64,000 nucleotides of DNA, taken from positions 2,108,001-2,172,000 of the forward strand of contig NZ_LT629971.1 of NCBI RefSeq assembly GCF_900108565.1, read 5' to 3'. A program made the position numbers and the translations under genes. Below are positions 36,528 through 45,292 of the stretch, one piece after another. The notes beneath the pieces are model-generated. The model worked only from the letters and a program-made list of their open reading frames with translations. It was not told the DNA's origin and ran no database searches. This DNA is from Mycolicibacterium rutilum. GTDB taxonomy: Bacteria > Actinomycetota > Actinomycetes > Mycobacteriales > Mycobacteriaceae. Numbering within the stretch: the stretch's first letter is position 1; each line of letters begins with the position of its first letter.

Positions 36528-37902
36528 CGACGGGCGCAGCCGGCCGCACCCGCGGCCGCAGCGCCATGCTCATGGCCAGCGAGACGACCCCGATTCCGAC
36601 GCAGATCCACAGCGCCAGAGCAAAACTCGCCTGAGTGCCGGAGCCGACGACGGGCCCGGCCCAGGCGAAGCCCAGCGACGATCCGATGCCGTACGCGGCG
36701 TTGGCGATGCCTGGGAGCGCGCCCGGCTCGTCGTCGGGCGCCTGCACCACGCCCAGGATGCTCATCGCCGTCATCGCCACACCCATGTACGCGAATCCCA
36801 GCAGCGCGACGAAGATCGCCAGCAGCATCCGGTCGTGGGAGAACATCGCGATCAGCGCGCCGACGACCACGCCGCCCACCTGCCCGATGCGCAGCAGCGT
36901 CACGTAGCCGATCCGCACCGCCAGCCTGCCGGCCAGCGGGGCGGTCGCCAGCTGGATCATCGCGGCCGGTGTGATGAACAGCAGCGCCGTGGTCAGCCCG
37001 TCGAGCCCGAATCCTGAGTCCGTGTCCTCGGCGATGTACGGAACGATGAAGCCGAGGATGACGAGGTACGAACCCATGTTCAGGATGGTCAGCACGATCA
37101 ACGGCCAGGCCTCGCGGCTGCGCAGCGCATCGATGTTGACCAGGGGGTGAGCCGTGCGGCGCTCGACGACGACGAGCGCGGCGAGTGCGGCCATCGCGGC
37201 CAGGATCAATCCCAGCGCCAGCGGCGACGCCCATCCCGATCCGCTGCCCGCGGAGAAGAACAGGTTGATGCCCGCCACGCCGGTGGCGATCAGCGCGGCG
37301 CCCTTCCAGTCCATCCGCCCGGGTGCGGTGCGCTGGGTGTCGTCCGCGGGCAGCGCCGCCGCGCACAGCGCGATGCCGACGATCCCGACGACGCCGATGA
37401 GCACGAAGATCGAGCGGTAGCCGAAGTGGTCCGACAGATATCCGCCGACCAACCCGTCCACGCCCGCCACACCGCCGGTCATCGCCGTCACGATCCCGCT
37501 ACACAGGCCGAACGTCTTGTCCTCCAGGCGTTCCCGCATGATCAGGAACGCCAGTCCGAACGTCACGTTGCTGACACCCTGCAGCAGCCTGCCGACCAGC
37601 ACGACCGGCAGCGAGGTGCTGACGATGCACAGCGCCGTGCCGATCGTGAGCACCGTCAGCACGATGAACATCATCCGTTTGCGGCCGATGAAGTCGCTCC
37701 ACCGCACCAGGACAACGTTGCCGACGGCGCCGGCGAGGTAGAAGTACGTCGACATCGCGGCGAACGCGCCGTCACCCAGTTGGGTCTCGATGTCGCGGAT
37801 CGCCGGCGCCAGCATCGTGGCGTTCAACTCGAACGACATGACCGCGACCAGCAGCGCAGCAACCAGGAACGCCACCTGTCTCGGCGCAAGGGGGCGAGTC
37901 AT
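36499..37902 (-). CDS. MFS transporter (drug/metabolite efflux type)
   Basis: 467 residues with about 12-14 predicted transmembrane helices. The loop-2 MFS signature is WSDFIGRKRMM, with a basic stretch after TM2. The helix-5 region LLQGVSNVTFGLAFLIMRERL is typical of DHA-type exporters. It is not a known steroid-pathway gene and has no KstR operator, but lies between cyp142 and a methyltransferase. Substrate unknown. The start is ATG 37902. The frame remains open upstream without homology, so the longer version is not used. Confidence 0.85.
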   Translation of the reverse strand: MTRPLAPRQVAFLVAALLVAVMSFELNATMLAPAIRDIETQLGDGAFAAMSTYFYLAGAVGNVVLVRWSDFIGRKRMMFIVLTVLTIGTALCIVSTSLPVVLVGRLLQGVSNVTFGLAFLIMRERLEDKTFGLCSGIVTAMTGGVAGVDGLVGGYLSDHFGYRSIFVLIGVVGIVGIALCAAALPADDTQRTAPGRMDWKGAALIATGVAGINLFFSAGSGSGWASPLALGLILAAMAALAALVVVERRTAHPLVNIDALRSREAWPLIVLTILNMGSYLVILGFIVPYIAEDTDSGFGLDGLTTALLFITPAAMIQLATAPLAGRLAVRIGYVTLLRIGQVGGVVVGALIAMFSHDRMLLAIFVALLGFAYMGVAMTAMSILGVVQAPDDEPGALPGIANAAYGIGSSLGFAWAGPVVGSGTQASFALALWICVGIGVVSLAMSMALRPRVRPAAPVVSRAPSRSG

Positions 37903-38019
37903 AGCGCTGCACTCTAGCGCCAGAGCGGCCGCCATCTCAGCAAAATTGACGCCAACGTATGTAGTGAATTGTGTCGAGTTTGCTAAAGATGCTTGGCGCG
38001 GTCGGCATAATCGGCGGCT

Positions 38020-39237
38020 ATGAGCGATCCGCGCGCCGATGTCGTCTCGCGTCAGTACGAGAAGTGGACCTACCCTTTCCCGGTCGGGGACCTCGACCAC
38101 TGGAAGACCGTGGACTGGGACCGGATGGACCCGAGCCACGCGCACCGGCTGCTGTGGCCCGACCGTCCCTATCGGCCGGACCTCGACATCCTCATCGCCG
38201 GATGCGGCACGAACCAGGCCGCGCAGATCGCCTACATGAACCCGCAGGCGACCGTCGTCGGCGTCGACGTCAGCGACGCGTCGCTGGACCATCAGCGCTA
38301 TCTCAAGGATCGGCACAAGCTGGCCAACCTGCACGTGCAGCGGCTGCCGATCGAGGAACTGCCCTCGCTCGGGCGCGATTTCGACCTGATCCTGTCCACG
38401 GGCGTGCTGCACCACATGGCCGATCCGCTCGTCGGCCTGCGCGCGCTGGCCGGCTGCCTGCGCCCCGACGGAGTCATCGGGCTGATGCTGTACGCGCACT
38501 GGGGCCGCACCGGGGTCAAGGCGTTGCAGTCGGCGTTCCACGACATGGGGCTGCAGCAGGACGACGACGGACTAGCGGTCGTCAAGGACGCGCTGGACTG
38601 GTTGCCCGCAAACCATCTGGTGCGCAATTACCTCAACATCGCCCACGACCTCGTCTTCGACGCCGGCGTCGTCGACACCTTCCTGCACGGGCGCGACCGC
38701 GACTACCGCGTCGAGGACTGCCTGGAGTTCGTCGAGTCGGCCGGACTGGTGTTCCAGCAGTGGCTCGTCAACGCGCCCTACTACCACCACGAGATCCTCG
38801 ACCGGCCCCGCCCGCTCTACGACGCGCTCAACCGGCTCCCGGAGCGGGTGATGTGGTCGGTCAACGACCGGCTACGCACCACCAACGGGTGCCACTACTT
38901 CTTGGCCTGCAAGCCCGAGCGGCCCGTGCAGAGCTACCGCATCGACTTCACCACGCTCGACTGCCTGGCCTACGTACCGCAACTGCGCCATGGGTGCGGC
39001 GTCGCGGACCACGCGATCTATCGCTCGGATTACCGAATGACGCTGGACGACAACCAGTTCGCCGTCGTGCAGCAGATCGACGGGCGGCGCACGATCCGGG
39101 AAATCAGCGCGGCGGCACGGGCGGTGCCGACCGGGCCGCAGGGCAATGCCCCGACCGTCGAGAAATACACCAGGAAGCTCTTCGAGTCGCTGTGGCGACT
39201 GGACTTCCTGGCGATGGCCATCCCGGCCGCGGCCTGA
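38020..39237 (+). CDS. Class I SAM-dependent methyltransferase, two-domain
   Basis: 405 residues. The SAM-binding core (about 40-190) shows ILIAGCGTNQAAQIA and an acidic VVGVDVSDASLDHQ, then a downstream ILSTGVLHHMADPLVGLR motif. A C-terminal half of about 180 residues has no recognised family. Small-molecule or lipid methyl transfer is likely. The acceptor is unknown. The ATG at 38020 lies 117 bp from the divergent MFS start, and no KstR consensus was found in this gap. Confidence 0.82.
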   Translation: MSDPRADVVSRQYEKWTYPFPVGDLDHWKTVDWDRMDPSHAHRLLWPDRPYRPDLDILIAGCGTNQAAQIAYMNPQATVVGVDVSDASLDHQRYLKDRHKLANLHVQRLPIEELPSLGRDFDLILSTGVLHHMADPLVGLRALAGCLRPDGVIGLMLYAHWGRTGVKALQSAFHDMGLQQDDDGLAVVKDALDWLPANHLVRNYLNIAHDLVFDAGVVDTFLHGRDRDYRVEDCLEFVESAGLVFQQWLVNAPYYHHEILDRPRPLYDALNRLPERVMWSVNDRLRTTNGCHYFLACKPERPVQSYRIDFTTLDCLAYVPQLRHGCGVADHAIYRSDYRMTLDDNQFAVVQQIDGRRTIREISAAARAVPTGPQGNAPTVEKYTRKLFESLWRLDFLAMAIPAAA

Positions 39238-39243
39238 GGCCGC

Positions 39244-40044
39244 TCAGCGCATCTTGAAGTTCGGCGCCCGCTTCTCCTTGAACGCGCGCGGCCCCTCCTT
39301 GGCGTCCTCGCTGAGGAACACCGGGATGCCGTTGGCGGTGTCCGGCTTGAACGCCTCCTCCTCGTGCATCCCCTCGGTCTCGCGGATGGTCTTGAGGATC
39401 GCCTGAACGGCCAACGGCCCGTTGTTGTTGATCACCTCGGCGATCTCGAGCGCCTTGTCCAGCGCGGTGCCGTCGGGCACCACGTAACCGATCAACCCGT
39501 ACTCCTTGGCCTCGGCCGCGGTGATGTGGCGGCCGGTGAGCAGCAGATCACAGGCGATGGTGTAGGGGATCTGGCGGACCAGGCGCACCGCCGACCCACC
39601 CATCGGGTACAGGCTCCACTTGGCCTCGGAGATGCCGAACTTCGCGCTCTCGCCGGCGATGCGGATGTCGGTGCCCTGCAGGATCTCGGTGCCGCCCGCG
39701 ATGGCGGGGCCCTCGACCGCGGCGATCAGCGGCTTGGTGAGGCGACGCCCCTTGAGCAGACCGTCGATGCGCGACGGGTCGTAGCTTCCGTCGGCGAACG
39801 AGTCACCCGGTGGCTTGGCGGTGGCGGCCTTGAGGTCCATGCCGGCGCAGAAGTAGCCGCCGGCGCCGGTGAGGATGCAGGTGCGGATCTCCGGATCGTT
39901 GTCCACCCGGTCCCAGGCCGCGACCATGATCGAGAGCATCTCGGTGGAAAGCGCGTTGCGTGCCTCCGGCCGGTTCAGCGTCAGGATCAGGGTGTGTCCG
40001 CGCTGCTCGATGAGGGCGTCGGGGCCCTTCTGGGGGTCAGTCAC
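39244..40044 (-). CDS. echA19: Steroid enoyl-CoA hydratase EchA19
   Basis: 266-residue crotonase ([52 protein letters not shown]). EchA19 hydrates cholesterol side-chain 24-enoyl-CoA in M. tuberculosis, and the position beside fadD19 and the shared KstR operator support that. The conserved oxyanion-hole Gly and the acidic catalytic Glu region ([16 protein letters not shown]) are present. GTG 40044 is 45 bp from the operator. Confidence 0.9.
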   Translation of the reverse strand: MTDPQKGPDALIEQRGHTLILTLNRPEARNALSTEMLSIMVAAWDRVDNDPEIRTCILTGAGGYFCAGMDLKAATAKPPGDSFADGSYDPSRIDGLLKGRRLTKPLIAAVEGPAIAGGTEILQGTDIRIAGESAKFGISEAKWSLYPMGGSAVRLVRQIPYTIACDLLLTGRHITAAEAKEYGLIGYVVPDGTALDKALEIAEVINNNGPLAVQAILKTIRETEGMHEEEAFKPDTANGIPVFLSEDAKEGPRAFKEKRAPNFKMR

Positions 40045-40088
40045 TGATGTCCGCCTTCCAGCGTCGATGCCACAGACTTGTCTGGAAA

Positions 40089-40102
40089 TGTAACACGTTC
40101 TA
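40089..40102. promoter_or_regulatory. KstR operator for fadD19 and echA19
   Basis: TGTAACACGTTCTA, exact. On the plus strand it overlaps a promoter TTGTCT (40078-40083), 17 nt, TAGTTT (40101-40106), and the fadD19 GTG follows 7 nt after. The same site lies 45 bp from the echA19 start. Confidence 0.9.
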
Positions 40103-40113
40103 GTTTAGGTTCC

Positions 40114-41766
40114 GTGGCCCTGAACATCGCTGATCTTGCCGAGCACGCCATCGACGCCGTGCCAGACCGTGTCGCCCTGATCTGCGGCGACGACCAGCTC
40201 ACCTACGCCCAGTTGGAGGAGCAGGCCAACCGGCTGGCTCACTACCTCATCGATCAGGGCGTCAAGAAGGACGACAAGGTCGGCCTGTACTGCCGCAATC
40301 GCAACGAGATCGTCGTTGCGATGCTCGGCATCGTCAAGGCCGGCGCCATCCTGGTCAACGTCAACTTCCGCTACGTCGAGGGCGAGCTGAAGTACCTGTT
40401 CGACAACTCCGACATGGTGGCGCTGGTACACGAGCGCCGCTACGCCGACCGCGTCGCGAACGTGCTGCCGGAGACGCCTCTGGTCAAGACGGTCCTGGTG
40501 GTCGAGGACGGAAGCGATGACGACTACCAGCGCTACGGCGGTGTCGAGTTCTACTCGGCGCTCGAACAGGGTTCGCCCGAACGCGATTTCGGCCCGCGCA
40601 GCGAGGACGACATCTATCTGCTCTACACCGGCGGCACGACAGGTTTCCCGAAGGGCGTGATGTGGCGCCACGAGGACATCTATCGGGTGCTGTTCGGCGG
40701 CACCGACTTCGCCACCGGCGAGTTCGTCAAGGACGAGCACGACCTGTCCAAGGCCGCCGCGGAGAACCCGCCGATGATCCGCTACCCGATCCCGCCGATG
40801 ATCCACGGCGCGACGCAGTCGGCGACCTGGATGTCGCTGTTCTCCGGCCAGACCACCGTGCTGGCACCGGAATTCGACGCCGACGAGGTCTGGCAGACCA
40901 TCGAGAAGCACAAGGTGAACCTGCTGTTCTTCACCGGCGACGCGATGGCGCGCCCCCTGCTCGACGCGCTGACCAAACTGCACGACTCGGGCCACGAACC
41001 CGACCTGTCGTCGCTGTTCCTGCTGGCGAGCACGGCGGCGCTGTTCTCGACCAGCATCAAGGAGAAGTTCCTCGAACTGCTGCCCAACCGGGTGATCACC
41101 GACTCGATCGGATCTTCGGAGACCGGTTTCGGCGGGACCAGCATCGTCGCCAAGGGGCAGTCGCACACCGGCGGCCCGCGGGTGACGATCGACCATCGCA
41201 CGGTCGTGCTCGACGAGGACGGCAACGAGGTCAAGCCGGGTTCGGGGGTGCGCGGCCTGATCGCGAAGAAAGGCAACATCCCGGTCGGCTACTACAAGGA
41301 CGAGAAGAAGACCGCCGAGACGTTCAAGACGTTCAACGGTGTGCGGTACGCGATTCCGGGCGACTACGCCGAGGTGGAGGCCGACGGCACGGTCACCATG
41401 CTCGGCCGCGGGTCGCAGTCCATCAACAGCGGCGGCGAGAAGATCTACCCCGAGGAGGTCGAGGCCGCGCTCAAGGGACACCCGGACGTGTTCGACGCGC
41501 TCGTGGTCGGTGTGCCCGACGAGCGCTACGGCCAATGCGTGGCGGCCGTCGTGCACCGTCGTCCCGGCACCAACCCGACGCTGGCCGACCTCGACGGTTT
41601 CGTGCGTCAGGAGATCGCGGGATACAAAGTGCCGCGGAAAGTTTGGTGGGTCGACGAGATCCACCGCACGCCGGCCGGTAAGCCGGACTACCGCTGGGCC
41701 AAGGACACCACCGAGGAACGGCCGGCCGACGACGTGCACGCCAACCACGTGGGGAGCGCGTCGTGA
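40114..41766 (+). CDS. fadD19: Steroid-CoA ligase FadD19
   Basis: ATP-dependent acyl-CoA synthetase of 550 residues that activates the C24-branched or C27 side-chain carboxylate. ANL-family motifs: YTGGTTGFPKGVMW (A3), ITDSIGSSETGFGG (A5) and GDYAEVEADGTVTMLGRGSQ (A8). GTG 40114 (VALNIADLAEHA) is the start. An upstream in-frame TTG at 40078 lies within the -35 of the promoter, so the message is leaderless. The stop overlaps the nitronate monooxygenase-like GTG by 4 nt. Confidence 0.93.
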   Translation: MALNIADLAEHAIDAVPDRVALICGDDQLTYAQLEEQANRLAHYLIDQGVKKDDKVGLYCRNRNEIVVAMLGIVKAGAILVNVNFRYVEGELKYLFDNSDMVALVHERRYADRVANVLPETPLVKTVLVVEDGSDDDYQRYGGVEFYSALEQGSPERDFGPRSEDDIYLLYTGGTTGFPKGVMWRHEDIYRVLFGGTDFATGEFVKDEHDLSKAAAENPPMIRYPIPPMIHGATQSATWMSLFSGQTTVLAPEFDADEVWQTIEKHKVNLLFFTGDAMARPLLDALTKLHDSGHEPDLSSLFLLASTAALFSTSIKEKFLELLPNRVITDSIGSSETGFGGTSIVAKGQSHTGGPRVTIDHRTVVLDEDGNEVKPGSGVRGLIAKKGNIPVGYYKDEKKTAETFKTFNGVRYAIPGDYAEVEADGTVTMLGRGSQSINSGGEKIYPEEVEAALKGHPDVFDALVVGVPDERYGQCVAAVVHRRPGTNPTLADLDGFVRQEIAGYKVPRKVWWVDEIHRTPAGKPDYRWAKDTTEERPADDVHANHVGSAS

Positions 41767-42887
41767 TCCGTACCGAGCTGTGTGACCGCTTCGGGATCGA
41801 GTACCCGATCTTCGTCTTCACACCGTCGGAGAAGGTGGCCGCGGCGGTCAGCAAGGCCGGCGGGCTCGGCGTGCTGGGCTGCGTCCGGTTCAACGACGCC
41901 GACGACCTCGAGCAGGTCCTGTGCTGGATGGACGAGAACACCGACGGCAAGCCGTACGGCGTCGACGTGGTGATGCCCGCCAAGGTGCCGCAGGAGGGCA
42001 CGGCGGTCGACATCAACAAGCTGATCCCGCAGAGCCATCGCGACTTCGTCGACAAAACCCTTGCCGACCTCGGTGTTCCGCCGCTGCCCGAGGACGGGGA
42101 CCGCAACGAGGGTGTGCTCGGGTGGCTGCACTCGGTGGCGCGCTCGCACGTCGAGGTGGCGCTCAAGCATCCGATCAAGTTGATCGCCAACGCGCTCGGA
42201 TCGCCGCCGAAGGACGTGATCGATCAGGTGCATGCGGCCGGGGTGCCGGTCGCGGCGTTGGCCGGCAGCGCGAAACATGCTCAGCGGCATGTGGACAACG
42301 GCGTCGACATCGTCGTCGCCCAAGGCCATGAGGCCGGCGGGCACACCGGCGAGATCGGCTCGATGGTGCTCTGGCCGGAGATCGTCGATGCGCTCGGCGG
42401 CAAGGCGCCGGTGCTGGCCGCCGGCGGTATCGGCACCGGCCGCCAGCTGGCCGCGGCGCTGGCCCTCGGTGCGTCCGGGGTGTGGATGGGCTCGGCGTTC
42501 CTGACCGCCGCCGAGTACGACCTCGGTCACCGCAGGCCGGGCGGCACCTCGACGATCCAGGAGGGCCTGTTGAGGGCGACCTCCGCCGACACCGTGCGCC
42601 GCCGCATCTACACCGGTAAGCCCGCGCGGCTGCTCAAGACGAAGTGGACCGACGCGTGGGATGCGCCCGACGCGCCCGAGCCGCTGCCGATGCCGCTGCA
42701 GAACATCCTGGTCAGCGAGGCGCATCAGCGGATGAACGAGTCGGACAACCCCGACACCGTCGCGATGCCGGTGGGCCAGATCGTCGGCCGGATGAACGAG
42801 ATCCGCCCGGTCGCCGACATCATCGCCGAGCTGGTGTCGGGCTTCGAGGAGGCCTCGCGCCGCCTCGACGACATCCGCGGCAACTGA
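41763..42887 (+). CDS. Nitronate monooxygenase-like FMN oxidoreductase
   Basis: 374 residues, TIM-barrel NMO/2-nitropropane dioxygenase family. The FMN-phosphate region is PVLAAGGIGTGRQLAAALALGASG, and AQGHEAGGHTG supplies the conserved His-rich loop. Translational coupling to fadD19 (4-nt overlap) and shared KstR control tie it to sterol metabolism. Its substrate is not known. Possible roles are reduction of an enoyl-CoA (some family members are enoyl reductases) or oxidation of a nitronate. Confidence 0.87.
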   Translation: MIRTELCDRFGIEYPIFVFTPSEKVAAAVSKAGGLGVLGCVRFNDADDLEQVLCWMDENTDGKPYGVDVVMPAKVPQEGTAVDINKLIPQSHRDFVDKTLADLGVPPLPEDGDRNEGVLGWLHSVARSHVEVALKHPIKLIANALGSPPKDVIDQVHAAGVPVAALAGSAKHAQRHVDNGVDIVVAQGHEAGGHTGEIGSMVLWPEIVDALGGKAPVLAAGGIGTGRQLAAALALGASGVWMGSAFLTAAEYDLGHRRPGGTSTIQEGLLRATSADTVRRRIYTGKPARLLKTKWTDAWDAPDAPEPLPMPLQNILVSEAHQRMNESDNPDTVAMPVGQIVGRMNEIRPVADIIAELVSGFEEASRRLDDIRGN

Positions 42888-42899
42888 GCCTTTTTCCGC

Positions 42900-42956
42900 C
42901 GAACGTTGATTACCGCGCGAGTTTCTCGCCGATTCTCGAGCGGTAATCAACGTTCG
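42900..42956. terminator. Long 17-bp inverted repeat, bidirectional terminator or cruciform
   Basis: CGAACGTTGATTACCGC (42900-42916) is perfectly complementary to 42940-42956. The 23-nt loop contains a second small stem, GCGAG-TTT-CTCGC (42917-42929). It lies between the NMO-like stop and a convergent lipoprotein stop. Without a T-run it is unusual for an intrinsic terminator. Confidence 0.75.
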
Positions 42957-42967
42957 CGTGAGGACGG

Positions 42968-43678
42968 TCAGGGCGTGATCGTGGTCTGCTCGTCGATGGT
43001 CATGGTCGCCGGGCCGATGAGGTCCATCTGATCCTCGAGCGCGTCGGCGTTGAGCTGAAGCACGTAAAGCCCGTCGGAGCCCGGGATCACCACCGTCTTC
43101 TGCGCGACGATCTTGGTCACGCCCTCGGAGTTCCACGTGCCGCCCAGCTGGTAGGCCGGATAGTCGCCGAGAGTGCTGACCTCGCCGTCGTTCATCGCGC
43201 TCCACCCCGGCAGGTTCTGCAGTTCGCCGGGCGCCAGGTCGATGATGGCCTGCGGGTCGACGTTGCCGGTCAGCTTGGACACCAGCGCCACGATGCTCGG
43301 GGTGTACTCGGCGGCCTCGGGTCCGGTGTAGACGATCGCGCCGTACGCCCACTCCGGGGTGTCCTCACCGGCGGGCTCCCAGCCCTCGGGGATCGGCAGG
43401 TCGATGGTGGGCGAACCGGGGTCGCCGCGGTTGACCGGGGTCTCCTGGATGTTGTTCTCGGCGATGTAACTCGCGATGGTCGGGTTGGGCCCGGCCGCAT
43501 CCTCGTCGCGCGGAGCCACTTTCGCGGTCGACGGCGCCGCCTTGGCGCTCGTACCGGTGGCCTCCGCGGCCACCGAGGTGGCGCTGGGTTCGGTCTTCGT
43601 GTCCGAGCCGCAGCCCGTCAGCACGAAGGCAAGGGCCGCCGCCAACGCGGCTCCGCCCGAGATCGCTGTGGTCTTCAT
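42968..43678 (-). CDS. LpqN/LpqT-family lipoprotein
   Basis: 236 residues. Lipobox VLTGC (C23) after a hydrophobic signal, then a Ser/Thr/Ala linker and a domain starting NPTIASYIAENNIQETPVNRG, typical of mycobacterial LpqN/LpqT lipoproteins (IPEGWEP, IVALVSKLTG). LpqN binds trehalose esters and interacts with MmpL proteins in M. tuberculosis, but whether this member does is unknown. The ATG at 43678 follows AGGAG. Confidence 0.83.
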   Translation of the reverse strand: MKTTAISGGAALAAALAFVLTGCGSDTKTEPSATSVAAEATGTSAKAAPSTAKVAPRDEDAAGPNPTIASYIAENNIQETPVNRGDPGSPTIDLPIPEGWEPAGEDTPEWAYGAIVYTGPEAAEYTPSIVALVSKLTGNVDPQAIIDLAPGELQNLPGWSAMNDGEVSTLGDYPAYQLGGTWNSEGVTKIVAQKTVVIPGSDGLYVLQLNADALEDQMDLIGPATMTIDEQTTITP

Positions 43679-43786
43679 CGAGAACTCCTGTCTGCTCAAG
43701 ATTGTTCTCAGCGAAGAGTAATCGAGAACAGGAGTTAGGGAAGCCGAGTAGTTTTACTCGGATAGTTCGATTCTGGCAAACATCGA

Positions 43787-45292
43787 TCAGCGCGGGATCG
43801 GATACACCGGGTCCGCGCAGTCGGTGCCCTCGGCGGCCAGTTGCCGCTTGATCACCTTGAACGTCTCGGTGCGCGGCAGCGCGCTGCTCACCCGCACATA
43901 CGACGGCCATTGCTTGGGGCCGAGATCGGTTTGTGCCGAGAGGAACTCGCGGAACTCCTCGGCGTCGAACGCGGCGCCGTCGCTCAGTGTCACCGCCGCC
44001 ATCACCTGATCGCCGATGTCGGGCGCCGGGATCCCGTACACCGCGACCTCGACGATGTCGGGGTGCCCCAACAACACCCGCTCGATCGGCGCCGACCCGA
44101 GGTTCTCCCCGTCGACGCGCATCCAGTCGCCGAGCCGACCGGCGAAGTACGCATAGCCGTCCGCGTCGCGGTAAGCCAGGTCGCCGCTGTGGTAGACGCC
44201 GCCACGCATCCGGTCGGCGTCGGCGGCCGCGTCGTTGTAGTACCCCTCGAACCGCCCCGCGTCCGAACGACCCACGAGCTCGCCGGTCACGCCGGGAGGG
44301 CACGGCTCACCGGTCTCGACGTCGACGATCTCGGTACCCGGCGGCAGCGGACCCAGCGACCCCGGCGGGGTATCAGGGGTGCGGGCGATCGCGATGCCGC
44401 CCTCGGTCGAACCGAAACCGTCCATCACCACGGTGCCGAACCGCTTCGCAAACCGCTCGATGTCGGCGGGCGCGCCCTCGTTGCCGTACACCGCGCGCAA
44501 CGGATTGTCGGCGTCGTCCGGCCGCTCCGGTGTAGCGAGCACATAGGACAGCGGCTTGCCGACGTAGTTCGCATACGTCGCGCCGAAGCGCCGCACGTCG
44601 GGCAGGAACTGCGACGCGGAAAACTTGCGCCGCAACGCCAGTGAGCTCCGCGACGCCAGCGCCACCGCCCACCCGACCAGGACGGCGTTCGAGTGGAACA
44701 GCGGCATCGACACGTAACACACGTCTGCCGGTCCGAGGTCGAAGCGCTGGGCCATCGTGGTCCCGGCCACTGCGACCTTGCCCTGACTGCACTTGACGGC
44801 CTTCGGATCACCGCTGGTGCCCGAGGTGTAGATCAGCATGAACAGATCACCCGGGTCGGCGGTACGGGCGACGACGGCTTCGTCGGCGTAGCCTGCCACC
44901 TCGGCAGCCCACTCCGGCGAGTCGACGTCGATGTGCGCGATGTCGCCGAGCGCCGATGCCGAAGCCGAATCGGCAAGCACCACCTGACAATCGGCATGGG
45001 TTATGTCGCGTTGCAGGGCAGCCCCACGGCGCACCGGGTTGAGCCCGACGGGCACGATGCCGGTCAAGCCCGCGGCCACCAGCACCGCCGAGAAGAACGG
45101 CGTGTTCTGCAGCAGCACCCCGACGTGCGGCGGGCGGTCCGGGTCGAGGCGGGCTCGCAGCGCGGCACCGACCGCGGTGGCGTGGCGCAGGTGCTCACGC
45201 CAGGTGGTGTACGTGTCCTCGAAGTAGACCCCGCGGTCGTCGACCTCGGCCAGCGGCTCCAACAGCCCTGAGACGGTCGGCAACTCGGTCAC
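43787..45292 (-). CDS. fadD17: Steroid-CoA ligase FadD17
   Basis: 501-residue ANL-family CoA ligase with LIYTSGTSGDPKAVKC (A3) and MDGFGSTEGGIAI (A5), plus GRLGDWMRVDGENLG (A8). In M. tuberculosis FadD17 activates side-chain carboxylates of C24/C22 intermediates. The GTG at 45292 overlaps the fadE27 TAG (TAGTG), and the run fadE26-fadE27-fadD17 forms one operon. Confidence 0.9.
   Translation of the reverse strand: MTELPTVSGLLEPLAEVDDRGVYFEDTYTTWREHLRHATAVGAALRARLDPDRPPHVGVLLQNTPFFSAVLVAAGLTGIVPVGLNPVRRGAALQRDITHADCQVVLADSASASALGDIAHIDVDSPEWAAEVAGYADEAVVARTADPGDLFMLIYTSGTSGDPKAVKCSQGKVAVAGTTMAQRFDLGPADVCYVSMPLFHSNAVLVGWAVALASRSSLALRRKFSASQFLPDVRRFGATYANYVGKPLSYVLATPERPDDADNPLRAVYGNEGAPADIERFAKRFGTVVMDGFGSTEGGIAIARTPDTPPGSLGPLPPGTEIVDVETGEPCPPGVTGELVGRSDAGRFEGYYNDAAADADRMRGGVYHSGDLAYRDADGYAYFAGRLGDWMRVDGENLGSAPIERVLLGHPDIVEVAVYGIPAPDIGDQVMAAVTLSDGAAFDAEEFREFLSAQTDLGPKQWPSYVRVSSALPRTETFKVIKRQLAAEGTDCADPVYPIPR

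Noticed and set aside
36499..38541. A longer MFS reading frame extended beyond 37902
   Set aside because: The extra N-terminal part is low-complexity shadow sequence opposite the methyltransferase gene and has no hydrophobic helices.
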